The notes: generated by a model from the letters alone, not told the origin. DNA of 34,766 nucleotides from Streptomyces albicerus (GCF_008905045.1 NZ_VWMY01000022.1:137425-172190); one strand, 5' to 3'. Positions 7,380 to 15,762 are shown, counted from the first letter of the stretch. Made by a program: numbers and translations.

Positions 7380-8440
7380 CCCGGCATTGAAGCACCCGGC
7401 AGTGGCAGCCCGCCCAGGGTTTCCCGGGCCTCGGCCATCACGCGTTCCACCAGCTCCGCGCACGACGGCAGGTCCTCGATCACGCCCGCCACCTGACCCG
7501 ACGCCATCACGCCGAGATCCGTACGCCCCTCGACCATCGATGCCCGCAGGAGCATGGGGGTGTTGGCGGCCAGCAGGACCTGGCTCCAGGAGAGGTTCTT
7601 GCCGTGCTTCATGGCCAGGCCGTCGCGGATCATCTGGGGCCAGGTGAGGCCCGAGAGTCTGCGGAAGCCGGCTGCTCTGCGTACCGCTCGGGTCAGGGTC
7701 CTCGTACGGCCCGCTCCCTCAAGGGAGGTGACCAGGTCCGTACGGAGCATGCGGTGGGGCAGGCCGTCCACGGCTGTCGTCACTGTCACGTCCTTCACCG
7801 TCGCCGCGAGGTATCTGGCCTTCACCGCGTCCGGCACCGTCGAGTCGGAGGTGAGCAGGAAACGCGTGCCCATGGCGATGCCCGCGGCGCCGTACGCGAG
7901 TGCCGCGACCAGGCCGCGGCCGTCGAAGAAGCCGCCCGCGGCGACGACGGGTATGTCGACGGCGTCCACAACCTGGGGGAGGAGGACCGTGGTCGCCACC
8001 TCACCGGTGTGGCCGCCGCCCTCGCCGCCCTGCACGATCACCGCGTCCGCGCCCCAGGCCGCGACCTTCTCGGCATGGCGGCGGGCACCGATCGACGGGA
8101 TGACGACGACGCCCGCGTCCTTGAGCTCGGCGATCAGCTCGCGGGAGGGCGCGAGCGCGAAGGAGGCGACCCGCACACCCTCCTCGACGATCACGCGTAC
8201 GCGGTCGCGGGCGTCTCCCGCGTCGGCACGCAGATTCACGCCGAACGGCGCGTCCGTACGGGACGTGACCTCCCGTATCGCCGCCCGCAGCTGGTCGAGT
8301 GTCATGGTCGCGGAGGCCAGGATGCCCAGCGCCCCCGCGTTCGCCGTCGCGGAGACCAGGCGCGGGCCCGCCACCCAGCCCATCCCGGTCTGCACGATCG
8401 GGTGCCGGACGCCGACGAGTTTCGTGAGCGCGGTCTCCAT
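7376..8440 (-). CDS. ipdC: flavin-dependent enzyme IpdC (nitronate monooxygenase/2-nitropropane dioxygenase fold)
   Basis: A 354-aa FMN TIM-barrel protein of the nitronate monooxygenase family. Signatures include PIVQTGMGWVAGPRLVSATA at the N-terminus, the VIVQGGEGGGHTG phosphate loop, PVVAAGGFFDGRG and the GIAMGTRFLLTSDS strand. In steroid catabolism the homologue IpdC (Rv3553) acts on the 5-oxo indane carboxyl-CoA formed by IpdF and introduces a ring-C double bond before EchA20. Nitronate detoxification would be the alternative reading, but the operon position argues for IpdC. Its ATG (8440) shares one base with the ipdB stop, and its stop overlaps the SIMPL gene start by 4 nt, so translation is coupled on both sides. 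Confidence 0.87.
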   Translation of the reverse strand: METALTKLVGVRHPIVQTGMGWVAGPRLVSATANAGALGILASATMTLDQLRAAIREVTSRTDAPFGVNLRADAGDARDRVRVIVEEGVRVASFALAPSRELIAELKDAGVVVIPSIGARRHAEKVAAWGADAVIVQGGEGGGHTGEVATTVLLPQVVDAVDIPVVAAGGFFDGRGLVAALAYGAAGIAMGTRFLLTSDSTVPDAVKARYLAATVKDVTVTTAVDGLPHRMLRTDLVTSLEGAGRTRTLTRAVRRAAGFRRLSGLTWPQMIRDGLAMKHGKNLSWSQVLLAANTPMLLRASMVEGRTDLGVMASGQVAGVIEDLPSCAELVERVMAEARETLGGLPLPGASMPG

Positions 8441-9207
8441 CAGCCTTTGACCTCGCGATCGCGCAGCCCCTGTGGGTCGATGACCTCGCGGATCAACTCC
8501 AGCTCGGCCGGGGACGGTTCACGCGTGCTCGGGACCTCGTCGGGGATCGTCAGCTCGAAGCCCGTCGCCTCCCTCACCTCCTCGACCGTGACGCCCGGGT
8601 GCAGCGACGCCAGCCGCATCGAGTGGTCCGGCGTGGCGAAGTCGAAGACACCGAGGTCCGAGACGACGCGGGGGATGCGGTGGAAGCGAGCCGCCCCCGG
8701 GTGCTCGGCCACCCGGTCGTACCCGACCCCGCACACCATGTCGACCTTCTCGACGAACACCCGCGTCGAATGCCTCGGTATCCAGTAACTGGTCGGATTG
8801 TTCAAGGTGTTGACCGGTGCGCCGCGCACTCCGAGCAGCTGTCGCGTGGGCCGCTCCCAGTCGCCGATGCAGGAGATGTTCTGGTTGCCGAAGCGGTCGA
8901 TCTGGCTCGCGCCCATCATCACGTGGCGTCGGCCGCCGGTGACCATCGTGAGGTGCCTGCGGTACGGCAGCCAGCCTTCGGGGCTGCCGTCCGGGCCGAC
9001 CAGCATCGCCTCGCCGTCGGTGAGGAGGAGCTCGGGGGCGAAGGTCCGCCTGGCGAGCCGGGCGCCGACGGACGGGACGGCGCCCATCGGACTGGCGAGC
9101 ACCTCCCCGTTGTCCCGCCATGCCTCGGCGCAGGCGATCACGCAGTACTCGGCGCGGGTGGGCGGGAGGAGGGGGGTGCGGGTGACGGTGTTCGTGGCTG
9201 GGCTCAT
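8440..9207 (-). CDS. ipdB: IpdB, beta subunit of the steroid ring-C cleaving hydrolase (CoA-transferase fold)
   Basis: A 255-aa protein of the class I CoA-transferase beta-subunit fold. IpdA and IpdB together form the hydrolase that opens ring C of COCHEA-CoA in cholesterol degradation; they are not true CoA transferases. Visible landmarks are YCVIACAEAWRDNGEVLASP near the N-terminus, MGASQIDRFGNQNISCIGDW, then LGVRGAPVNTLNNPTSYW and LGVFDFATPDHSMRL in the C-terminal half. The ATG (9207) overlaps the ipdA stop by 4 nt (ATGA), and its own stop overlaps the ipdC start by one base. The order echA20-ipdA-ipdB-ipdC is the same as in mycobacteria (Rv3550-Rv3553). Confidence 0.88.
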   Translation of the reverse strand: MSPATNTVTRTPLLPPTRAEYCVIACAEAWRDNGEVLASPMGAVPSVGARLARRTFAPELLLTDGEAMLVGPDGSPEGWLPYRRHLTMVTGGRRHVMMGASQIDRFGNQNISCIGDWERPTRQLLGVRGAPVNTLNNPTSYWIPRHSTRVFVEKVDMVCGVGYDRVAEHPGAARFHRIPRVVSDLGVFDFATPDHSMRLASLHPGVTVEEVREATGFELTIPDEVPSTREPSPAELELIREVIDPQGLRDREVKG

Positions 9208-10058
9208 CGCCGCTCCTCGTGCCAGGCCTGTACGGCCGACTGGTAGGCCTTCTCGTCCCCGTACAGGAACCGCTCGGCGAACTCGGGCCACGGCGTCGAC
9301 GCGTACAGCTTCTGGAAGGGCTCGTCGCGGTCGTGGTCGGGGACGCAGGAGGTGAAGTGCGCGCCGTTCGGCGTCTCCACGACTCCCGTGACCGAGTGCC
9401 GGTTGACGAGGAGGGTCTGTGGCACGGCGTCGTCGAAGCGGTCCACGAGCCGCTCGCAGGAGACGTACGCATGGTCCGCGGCCTCGCAGAAGAGGTCGTC
9501 GAAGTACGGGTCCGGGCCCAGATACTGGCCGTTGCCGGAGCGGTCCGCGCGGTTGACGTGGACCAGCGCCGCGTCCATGCGCAGCGCCGGCATGGCGACG
9601 AAGGTCTCGCGGATCCCGGTCGCCTCGTCCTCGTACGGCGAAGTGACCGTCCGCAGGCCAGGATTGACCCGCATCACGTCGGAGCCGATGCCGGCCCGGA
9701 CCGGTATGAAGGGCAGCCGGTTCGCGGCGGCGTGCAGCCCCCACATGAACATCGCCTCGTCGACCTCCATCAGCTCGAAGGCCCCGCTCTGCCGGGCCGC
9801 ACGGAAGTGCGGCTCCAAGGGGATCGAGTCGAGCGTGACGAAGGCCGCGACGAGCTTGCGGATCTTCCCGGCCGCGGCGAGCATCCCGACGTCCGGGCCG
9901 CCGTACGACACGACCGTGAGATCGGTGAGCTCCGAGCGGAGCAGTGCTCGTACGAGGGCCATCGGCTTGCGGCGGGAGCCCCAGCCGCCGATGCCGAGGG
10001 TCATCTCGCTGCGCAGCCGCGAGACGACGTCCTCGGGCGTCATCGTCTTGTCGGTCAC
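9204..10058 (-). CDS. ipdA: IpdA, alpha subunit of the steroid ring-C cleaving hydrolase (CoA-transferase fold)
   Basis: A 284-aa CoA-transferase alpha-fold protein. It has the Gly-rich LGIGGWGSRRKPMALVRAL start, SYGGPDVGML, and the acidic ELMEVDEAMFMWGL segment at about 95-108, where I place the catalytic Glu region of this family (inference). Partner of IpdB in hydrolysing ring C of the steroid remnant. The GTG at 10058 was chosen because GGAGGA lies about 7 bases upstream and because it overlaps the echA20 stop by 4 nt (GTGA). Longer in-frame reading (to 10295) only runs backwards through echA20. Its stop overlaps the ipdB ATG. Confidence 0.87.
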   Translation of the reverse strand: MTDKTMTPEDVVSRLRSEMTLGIGGWGSRRKPMALVRALLRSELTDLTVVSYGGPDVGMLAAAGKIRKLVAAFVTLDSIPLEPHFRAARQSGAFELMEVDEAMFMWGLHAAANRLPFIPVRAGIGSDVMRVNPGLRTVTSPYEDEATGIRETFVAMPALRMDAALVHVNRADRSGNGQYLGPDPYFDDLFCEAADHAYVSCERLVDRFDDAVPQTLLVNRHSVTGVVETPNGAHFTSCVPDHDRDEPFQKLYASTPWPEFAERFLYGDEKAYQSAVQAWHEERR

Positions 10059-10810
10059 CGGGAGTCCTCCCTGCTGTCCTGGCCGAAGGTGTCGCGGACC
10101 CGGTCCGCCACCCCGGCGAGGTTGGCCTCGAATGTGAACCCCTGCTCGAAGCGGTAGCTGCGGCGCACGTCGACGGGGTCGATGCCGTTGATGGCGGCCT
10201 TGGCGAGGCGGATCAGCCGGCCGTCCTTCGCGGCGATCTCGCGGGCCAGCTCCAGCGCGGCGGAGCGCAGTTCGTCGCGCGGAACGACCCGCCACACCGA
10301 CCCGTGACGGTGCAGCTCGGCGGCGGTCGCCGTGCGCGACGTGTAGTACAGAGCGCGCATCAGGTGCTGCGGCACCAGCCGGGCCAGGTGTGTGGCCGCG
10401 CCCAGCGCGCCCCGGTCCAGCTCGGGCAGACCGAACACGGCATCGTCACTTGCCACGATCGCGTCCGCGTTGCCCACCAGGCCTATCCCGCCGCCCAGAC
10501 AGAACCCGTGCACCTCCGCCACCACGGGCACCTCGCACTCGTACACGGCGGCGAAGGCCTCGGCGCAACCGCTGTTGGCACCGAGCAGAGCGCTTCCGCC
10601 CTCCCGCTGTATCTCCTTGATGTCCACGCCCGCGTTGAACCCCCGCCCCTCGGCGGCCAGCACCACACAGCGGACCTCGGCGTCGCGGCCCGCCGCGCGC
10701 AGGGCGTCGGCCAGCTCGAACCAGCCGCGCACCGGCAGTGCGTTCACGGGCGGGAAGTCGACCGTGACGACGGAAATCCCCTTTTCCGGGGACGAGGTGG
10801 AGACACCCAT
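10055..10810 (-). CDS. echA20: EchA20, crotonase-fold ring-D hydrolase
   Basis: A 251-aa enoyl-CoA hydratase/isomerase-family protein, first gene of the echA20-ipdA-ipdB-ipdC-SIMPL operon. The crotonase oxyanion-hole segments are FNAGVDIKE (about residues 58-66) and HGFCLGGGIGLVGNAD (about 101-116), followed by FGLPELDRGALGAA. In Mycobacterium tuberculosis EchA20 (Rv3550) hydrolyses ring D of HIEC-CoA to give COCHEA-CoA, the IpdAB substrate. The ATG at 10810 faces the divergent SDR genes across an 87-bp region containing the second KstR2-type palindrome. Generic enoyl-CoA hydratase is the fallback annotation, but the neighbours make EchA20 much more likely. Confidence 0.87.
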   Translation of the reverse strand: MGVSTSSPEKGISVVTVDFPPVNALPVRGWFELADALRAAGRDAEVRCVVLAAEGRGFNAGVDIKEIQREGGSALLGANSGCAEAFAAVYECEVPVVAEVHGFCLGGGIGLVGNADAIVASDDAVFGLPELDRGALGAATHLARLVPQHLMRALYYTSRTATAAELHRHGSVWRVVPRDELRSAALELAREIAAKDGRLIRLAKAAINGIDPVDVRRSYRFEQGFTFEANLAGVADRVRDTFGQDSREDSR

Positions 10811-10828
10811 GGACGCATCAGCTACCTT

Positions 10829-10849
10829 TCCACCAAACGTTTGTTAGGT
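10829..10849. promoter_or_regulatory. KstR2-type operator in the echA20 | SDR divergent promoter
   Basis: ACCAAACGTTTGTT (10832-10845) contains the perfect palindrome CAAACGTTTG (10834-10843). On the opposite strand it reads CTAACAAACGTTTGGT, the same as the first operator (CTAACAAGTGTTTGGT) except for the two central bases. It lies between the divergent starts at 10810 and 10898, so it could control both transcripts. Confidence 0.75.
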
Positions 10850-10897
10850 GCGATCTGATGTGAAGGTAACAGCGAACACCGCCGAGCGGGAGGCCCT

Positions 10898-11704
10898 GTG
10901 GACAAGCGGCCGGACAATCAGTCGGACATTCGGTCGGACGAGCGGTCGGACGAGCTTGTGGACAAGCGGCTCGTGGTCGTCACGGGCGGGACCCGGGGTG
11001 TCGGCGCCGGGATCGCCCGGGCGTTCGCCGAAGTGGGCGCCGAGGTCGTGGTCTGTGCGCGCCGGCCGCCCGACGTGCCGGTCGAGGGCGCCGAGTTCGT
11101 CCCCCTCGATCTGCGGGACCCACCGGCCGTGCACGCCTTCTTCGACGGCTTGCCCAGGCTCGACGTCCTGGTCAACAACGCGGGCGGCGCCCCCTACCGG
11201 CTGCTCGCGGAGGCGGACGCCGAGCGGCACGCGCGCGTGATCGAGCTCAACCTCACCGCCCCGCTGGCGGCGTCCCTCGCGGCGTACGAGCATCTGAAGC
11301 GCGCCCGGGGATCCGTCGTGATGATCGGCAGCCTGAGCGGGACCCGGCCCTCGCCCGGCACCGCGGCCTACGGGGCGGCCAAGGCGGGCCTGGAGAACCT
11401 GGCGCGCTCGATGGCCGTGGAGTGGGCGCCGGACGTGCGGGTCAACACGCTCGTCGTCGGGATGGTCCGCACCGAGCTGTCCCACCTCCACTACGGCGGC
11501 GAGGACGGCATCGCGGCCGTCTCCCGCACCGTCCCGCTCGGGCGGCTCGCCGAGCCCTCGGACGTCGGCAGAGCGGCCGTCTTCCTCGCCTCGGACGCCG
11601 CCGCGTACATCACCGGGGCCAGCCTCCAGGTGCACGGCGGCGGCGAACGGCTCGCCTTCCTGGACGCGGCGACCGTCAACAAGGAAGCCAACAAGGAGAA
11701 GTGA
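10898..11704 (+). CDS. SDR oxidoreductase of the steroid-ring cluster (Rv3549c-like)
   Basis: A 268-aa short-chain dehydrogenase. The NAD(P) loop is VVTGGTRGVGAGIA, NNAGG follows, the catalytic Ser is in MIGSLSG, and YGAAKAGLENL supplies Tyr and Lys; the C-terminus has FLASDAAAYITGASLQVHGG. The GTG at 10898 follows GGGAGG. The first 21 residues (MDKRPDNQSDIRSDERSDEL) are an unusual charged tail made from repeated CGGACGA-type words. The 13-mer GTGGACAAGCGGC occurs both at the start and again at 10961, where a compact protein (MDKRLVVVTGG) could begin. It is divergent from echA20 and shares the palindromic operator. In mycobacteria Rv3549c and Rv3548c are KstR2-controlled SDRs of unassigned reaction, so the substrate is unknown. 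Confidence 0.82.
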   Translation: MDKRPDNQSDIRSDERSDELVDKRLVVVTGGTRGVGAGIARAFAEVGAEVVVCARRPPDVPVEGAEFVPLDLRDPPAVHAFFDGLPRLDVLVNNAGGAPYRLLAEADAERHARVIELNLTAPLAASLAAYEHLKRARGSVVMIGSLSGTRPSPGTAAYGAAKAGLENLARSMAVEWAPDVRVNTLVVGMVRTELSHLHYGGEDGIAAVSRTVPLGRLAEPSDVGRAAVFLASDAAAYITGASLQVHGGGERLAFLDAATVNKEANKEK

Positions 11705-11705
11705 C

Positions 11706-12659
11706 ATGACCGGAAGCACCGGAAGCACCGGAACCGCCGAAACCGCCGGAAGGACCGGAATCTGCGACGGCCGGGTCGTGATCGTCACGGGTGCGGGACG
11801 CGGGCTCGGGCGGACGCACGCGCTCGCGTTCGCGGCCGAGGGGGCGCGAGTCGTCGTCAACGACCTGGGGGTCGGGCTCGACGGTTCGCCCGGACCCGAC
11901 AGCCCGGCCCGGCAGGTCGTCGAGGAGATCACGGCGGTGGGCGGTGAGGCGGTCGCGCACGGTGGGGACATCGCGACGACCGAGGGCGCCGCGTCCCTCG
12001 TACGCACGGCCGTGGACGCCTTCGGACGGCTCGACACCCTCGTCAACAACGCCGGGTTCCTGCGCGACCGGATGCTGGTGAACCTCGACGAGGACGACTG
12101 GGACGCCGTCATGCGCGTCCACCTGAAGGGGCACTTCCTGCCGTTGAAGCACGCCGCCGCGCACTGGCGGGCGGAGGCGAAGGCAGGCCGCACGCCGCAG
12201 GCGCGGGTCGTCAACACCAGCTCCGGAGCAGGGCTGTCGGGGTCCGTCGGGCAGGGGAACTACAGCGCGGCCAAGGCCGGGATCGTCGGACTCACCCTGG
12301 TCGCCGCCGCCGAGATGGCGCGCTACGGGGTGCAGGTCAACGCCATTGCGCCGGCCGCGCGGACCCGGATGACCGAGGCCACCTTCGCGGACACGATGGC
12401 GGCACCCGGCAGCGGCTTCGACGCGATGGCCCCCGAGAACGTGTCGCCGCTCGTCGTCTGGCTCGGCTCCGCCGCGAGCGCCGGGGTGACCGGCCGGGTC
12501 TTCGAGGCCGACGGCGGCCGTATCACGGTCATGGAGGGCTGGCGGCCCGGCCCGAGTGTCGACAAGGGGGCGCGGTGGACTCCGTACGAGGCCGGGGACA
12601 CGGCACTCAAACTGCTCGCGGAGGCGGAGGTGCCCCAGCCGGTGTATGGAGCGCAGTAG
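11706..12659 (+). CDS. SDR oxidoreductase of the steroid-ring cluster (Rv3548c-like)
   Basis: A 317-aa short-chain dehydrogenase. It shows VVIVTGAGRGLGRTHALAFA, VVVNDLGVGLDGS, the NNAG motif, the catalytic Ser in NTSSGAGLSGSVGQGNYS, and YSAAKAGIVGL. The extended C-terminus (APENVSPLVVWLGS, then GWRPGPSVDKGARW) is characteristic of the Rv3548c type and of MFE-2-like SDRs. The ATG lies one base after the upstream stop, with AAGGAG inside the upstream gene, so the two SDRs form one operon. The first 14 residues are a Thr/Gly/Ser run (MTGSTGSTGTAETAG) encoded by degenerate ACCGGAAGC repeats, which looks like a late in-frame expansion. Substrate unknown; participation in C/D-ring degradation is inferred from regulon synteny. 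Confidence 0.83.
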   Translation: MTGSTGSTGTAETAGRTGICDGRVVIVTGAGRGLGRTHALAFAAEGARVVVNDLGVGLDGSPGPDSPARQVVEEITAVGGEAVAHGGDIATTEGAASLVRTAVDAFGRLDTLVNNAGFLRDRMLVNLDEDDWDAVMRVHLKGHFLPLKHAAAHWRAEAKAGRTPQARVVNTSSGAGLSGSVGQGNYSAAKAGIVGLTLVAAAEMARYGVQVNAIAPAARTRMTEATFADTMAAPGSGFDAMAPENVSPLVVWLGSAASAGVTGRVFEADGGRITVMEGWRPGPSVDKGARWTPYEAGDTALKLLAEAEVPQPVYGAQ

Positions 12660-12720
12660 TGCGATCGGCGTACGACACGTGAGCGCTCCGCTGGAAGTGT
12701 CGCGATGTGCCGTCGATCGT

Positions 12721-12775
12721 CTGCGGCGCCGTCGTGGCTGGTCGCGCAGTTCCCCGCGCCCCTTTGGGGCGCTGC
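12721..12775 (+). terminator. dispersed hairpin element, copy C
   Basis: GTGGCTGGTCGCGCAGTTCC is followed by the perfect stem GCGCCCC-TTT-GGGGCGC (12756-12762 with 12766-12772). It lies about 65 bp after the Rv3548c-like stop and before the LuxR gene, a plausible end for the SDR operon. The rest of 12660-12885 holds no convincing gene. Confidence 0.6.
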
Positions 12776-12885
12776 CGTGACGGACCGGATTTCACCGGAC
12801 CTGCTCAGGAGGCCGAACGCTGGACCCGGCGCCCTTCGCTCGCGAGGATGCCCAGCAGGGCGGGCCGGGCGGGGAGGTGGCTCAG

Positions 12886-15708
12886 GTGGAGTTCGTCGGG
12901 CGAGCGGACAGCCTCGCGCTCCTCGCGGCCGCGCGCGAGGGCGCCCGCGCGGGACACCCTCAACGCGTGCTCGTCGAGGGCCCGGCGGGCATCGGCAAGA
13001 CGGCCCTGGTACGCCGCTTCCTGCGCGACGACGCGCACGTCGTGTACGGGGCGGGCGAGGAGGCCGAGTCGGAGCTGGCGTTCGGAGCGCTGGAGCAGTT
13101 GCTGGGCCGAGGCGATCCCAACAGCGATACCTCTAGTGGCAGCAGTGGCAGCAGTGGCAGCAGTGGCAGCAGTGGCAGCAGTGGTGGCGGCGGGCGTTGG
13201 GCGGACGCGCACGCGGCGGGAGCGGAGCTGCTGGAAGTGCTGGACGAGACACAGGGGTCGGGTGGGTCTCCGGGCACCGAAATCCCCGTCGCCCTCGTCC
13301 TCGACGACGCCCAATGGGCCGACCACCCCTCCCTCCAAGCCCTCGCCTTCGCCGTACGCCGGCTGCGGGCCGATCGCGTGCTCGTGCTCCTCGTCGTACG
13401 GGACGTCGAGGACGCGCGGCTGCCCGCCGGGCTGCGCAGGCTGTTCACGGCCGACGACGCGGTGCGGGTACGGCTCGACGGGCTCGAGCCCGCGGAACTG
13501 GCGGAACTCAGTGGGGAGTTGGGCGTACGGGGACTCACCGCGCGGGTCGCCGCGCGGCTGCACGAGCACACTGCAGGCAACCCCCTCCACGTCAAGGCAC
13601 TCCTGGAACAGGAAGGCGCGGGACTGCTGGAGGCGCTCGGGGAGCCCGAGGTGACGCCGCCCGCGCCCAAGTCGTTCACGGCGCTCGTGCTGGCGAAGCT
13701 CGCCGCCTGCTCACCGGCCGCCGACGCCCTGGTCTGCGCGGCCGCGGTACTCGGTGCGCACTGTGCGCCGGCCGATGCCTGGGAGGTCGCCGACGAGGAC
13801 CTGCTCGACGAGGAACGCCGCGGTTCGGATGTCCTCACGGCACTCGAAGAGGCCGTCCACACAGGCCTGTTGACCGAGGCGCCCGGCGACCCGGTGGTCC
13901 GCTTCCCGCACCCTCTCGTGCACGCCGCCGTCTACCACCAGCTCGGCCCGTCCCGCCGAGCCGCCCTGCATCTGCGCGCCGCCCGCACCGTACGGGACGA
14001 GGCGCAGCGGCTGCGCCACCGGGCGCTCGCCGCCACCGGCCCCGATCCGGAGCTCGCCGCCGCACTCGCCTCCCTGGGACGGAGGTTCGCCGCCGACGGC
14101 GCCTGGGCGAACGCAGCGGGACAGCTGACGGCCGCCGCCCGGCTGAGCGCGGACCCGACGGCGTACGAGCAGCACACCCTCGAGGCCGTCGAGTGCGCCC
14201 TGCTCGCCGGAGACGTACCGGACATGGGTGAAGTCGCCCAGCGGATCGCGCAGTTCACGCCCGGCGGCTGGCGCAGCTATCTGCTCGGCCGGCTGAGCCT
14301 GTACGACCTGGACCGGGCGGAGGCGCTGCTCACGGACGCCTGGCACCGGTGCGACCCGGCGACCGACCCCGTCCTCGGGGCGCGGATCGCGGGCCAGTTC
14401 GCCGCGCTGCACGGCAGCATGTCGCACGGCGCCGAGATGGCCGAGTGGGCCGACCTCGCGCTGCGGCTCGCACCCGACGACACCGCCACCGACATGATCC
14501 GCTACCTGCGCCTCAGCGGCCTCGCCATGAGCGGCCGGGCCCCGGAAGTGCTCGACGGGCTGGGCCCGCTGCCCGACCCGGCGCTCGCCACGCCCGCCCA
14601 GCTGGAGGAACTGCTCGGCCGCGGCACCCTGCGCGAGTGGACCGGCGATCTCACCGGCGCCGTACGGGACCTGAGCGGCGTCTTCGGCGCCTGCCACCGG
14701 CGCGCGGCCTCCTTCCGGGTGGTCGCCGCGACCGCGCTCGCCTCCGCCGAGTACCGCGCGGGCCGCTGGGACGACGCGATCGTCCACACCGATCTCGCCC
14801 TGTCCCTGGCCGCCGACACCGACCAGCCGCACATCGCCCTGTACTGCCGGATGCTCGCCGCCCAGGTGCACGCCGCGCGGGGCGCGTTCACCAAAGCGCA
14901 GGCACACGCGCGCGTGGCCCGCGTCTACGCGGCCGGCGGCCATGTGAACCCCGCCCTGTGGGCCGCACTCGCCGAGGCCCACCTCGCCCGCGCCCAGGGC
15001 CGGCCCGAGGAGGTCGTCACCGCCCTGGAACCGCTGCTCGCACTCGCCCCACGCGGCGACCTGGAGGAGCCCGGCACCTTCCCCTGGGCTGACCTGCTCG
15101 CGGAGGCCTGGGCCGCCCTCGGCGACGAGAAGCGCGCCGCCCAGGCCCTCGCCCCGTACGAGGTCCTCGCCACCCAGCGCGGCCACCACGGCGCCCTCGT
15201 CGCCGCCGCCCGCGCCCGCGGCACCCTGGAGGCCGCGCGCGGCGACACCGTGGCCGCCGAGCGTGCCTTCCGCTCAGGACTCAAGCACGCCGCGCACGTC
15301 GAGGCGCCCTTCGACCGGGCGCTGCTGCACCTCGCGTACGGCGGGTTCCTGCGCCGCGCGGGCCGCCGCACCCGCGCGGGCGAGGAGCTGCGCACGGCCC
15401 GTGACCTCCTCGTACGCCTCGACGCGCCGCCCGATCTCGGGCGCTGCGAACGGGAGTTGGCGGCGTGCGGACTCGCGACCGGCGCCGAGGGGGAGCCGCG
15501 GACACGCGGCGCGGCGCTGCTCACGCCGCAGGAGCTGGCCGTCGCCCGCCTGGTCGCCTCCGGACTCACCAACCGGCAGGTGGCGCGGGAACTCGTCATC
15601 AGCGTCAAGACCGTCGAGTACCACCTCGGCCGGATCTACCCCAAGCTCGGCGTCGACTCCCGTACGCGCCTCACGGCGGCGCTGGCCGCCGACGGGCCCG
15701 GACCCTAG
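12886..15708 (+). CDS. large ATP-binding LuxR (LAL/MalT-like) transcriptional regulator
   Basis: About 940 aa. The N-terminal AAA/STAND ATPase has Walker A GPAGIGKT (about residues 32-39) and Walker B LVLDDAQWAD (about 137-146). A long helical, TPR-like middle follows, and a C-terminal LuxR helix-turn-helix reads LTPQELAVARLVASGLTNRQ with KTVEYHLGRIYPKLG, all standard for LAL regulators. GTG 12886 has GGGGAGG eight bases upstream; GTG 12877 is the alternative. Between the two ATPase motifs the gene carries five perfect AGTGGCAGC repeats plus a partial unit, encoding a Ser-Ser-Gly linker. It lies directly downstream of the steroid cluster on the same strand, but nothing proves that it regulates it. 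LAL proteins often act as pathway-specific activators. Confidence 0.9.
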   Translation: MEFVGRADSLALLAAAREGARAGHPQRVLVEGPAGIGKTALVRRFLRDDAHVVYGAGEEAESELAFGALEQLLGRGDPNSDTSSGSSGSSGSSGSSGSSGGGGRWADAHAAGAELLEVLDETQGSGGSPGTEIPVALVLDDAQWADHPSLQALAFAVRRLRADRVLVLLVVRDVEDARLPAGLRRLFTADDAVRVRLDGLEPAELAELSGELGVRGLTARVAARLHEHTAGNPLHVKALLEQEGAGLLEALGEPEVTPPAPKSFTALVLAKLAACSPAADALVCAAAVLGAHCAPADAWEVADEDLLDEERRGSDVLTALEEAVHTGLLTEAPGDPVVRFPHPLVHAAVYHQLGPSRRAALHLRAARTVRDEAQRLRHRALAATGPDPELAAALASLGRRFAADGAWANAAGQLTAAARLSADPTAYEQHTLEAVECALLAGDVPDMGEVAQRIAQFTPGGWRSYLLGRLSLYDLDRAEALLTDAWHRCDPATDPVLGARIAGQFAALHGSMSHGAEMAEWADLALRLAPDDTATDMIRYLRLSGLAMSGRAPEVLDGLGPLPDPALATPAQLEELLGRGTLREWTGDLTGAVRDLSGVFGACHRRAASFRVVAATALASAEYRAGRWDDAIVHTDLALSLAADTDQPHIALYCRMLAAQVHAARGAFTKAQAHARVARVYAAGGHVNPALWAALAEAHLARAQGRPEEVVTALEPLLALAPRGDLEEPGTFPWADLLAEAWAALGDEKRAAQALAPYEVLATQRGHHGALVAAARARGTLEAARGDTVAAERAFRSGLKHAAHVEAPFDRALLHLAYGGFLRRAGRRTRAGEELRTARDLLVRLDAPPDLGRCERELAACGLATGAEGEPRTRGAALLTPQELAVARLVASGLTNRQVARELVISVKTVEYHLGRIYPKLGVDSRTRLTAALAADGPGP
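13135..13184 (+). repeat. in-frame 9-bp tandem repeat (AGTGGCAGC)5 plus partial unit
   Basis: Five identical AGTGGCAGC units (13135-13179) and a partial sixth lie inside the LAL regulator gene and encode (Ser-Gly-Ser)n. The unit is a multiple of three, so copy-number change would only alter linker length. Confidence 0.95.
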
Positions 15709-15762
15709 GGATTCCCCCGGGGCGCACCCCGGGGCGCCCGAACCCCCGTGTCCGTACCGTCG

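Noticed and set aside
7376..8440. Annotation as a detoxifying nitronate monooxygenase
   Set aside because: The fold fits, but coupling by overlapping codons with ipdB and the conserved echA20-ipdA-ipdB-ipdC order favour IpdC.
13135..13184. Possible CRISPR array at the 9-bp repeats
   Set aside because: Units are contiguous with no spacers and are codon-phased inside a gene. No cas genes are present. The 25443-25560 array also lacks unique spacers.
12705..13654. Plus-strand frames starting at 12705 and 12707 before and inside the LAL regulator gene
   Set aside because: They run out of frame through the Walker A region of the LAL gene and are Arg/Ser-rich; the frame from 12886 carries all motifs.
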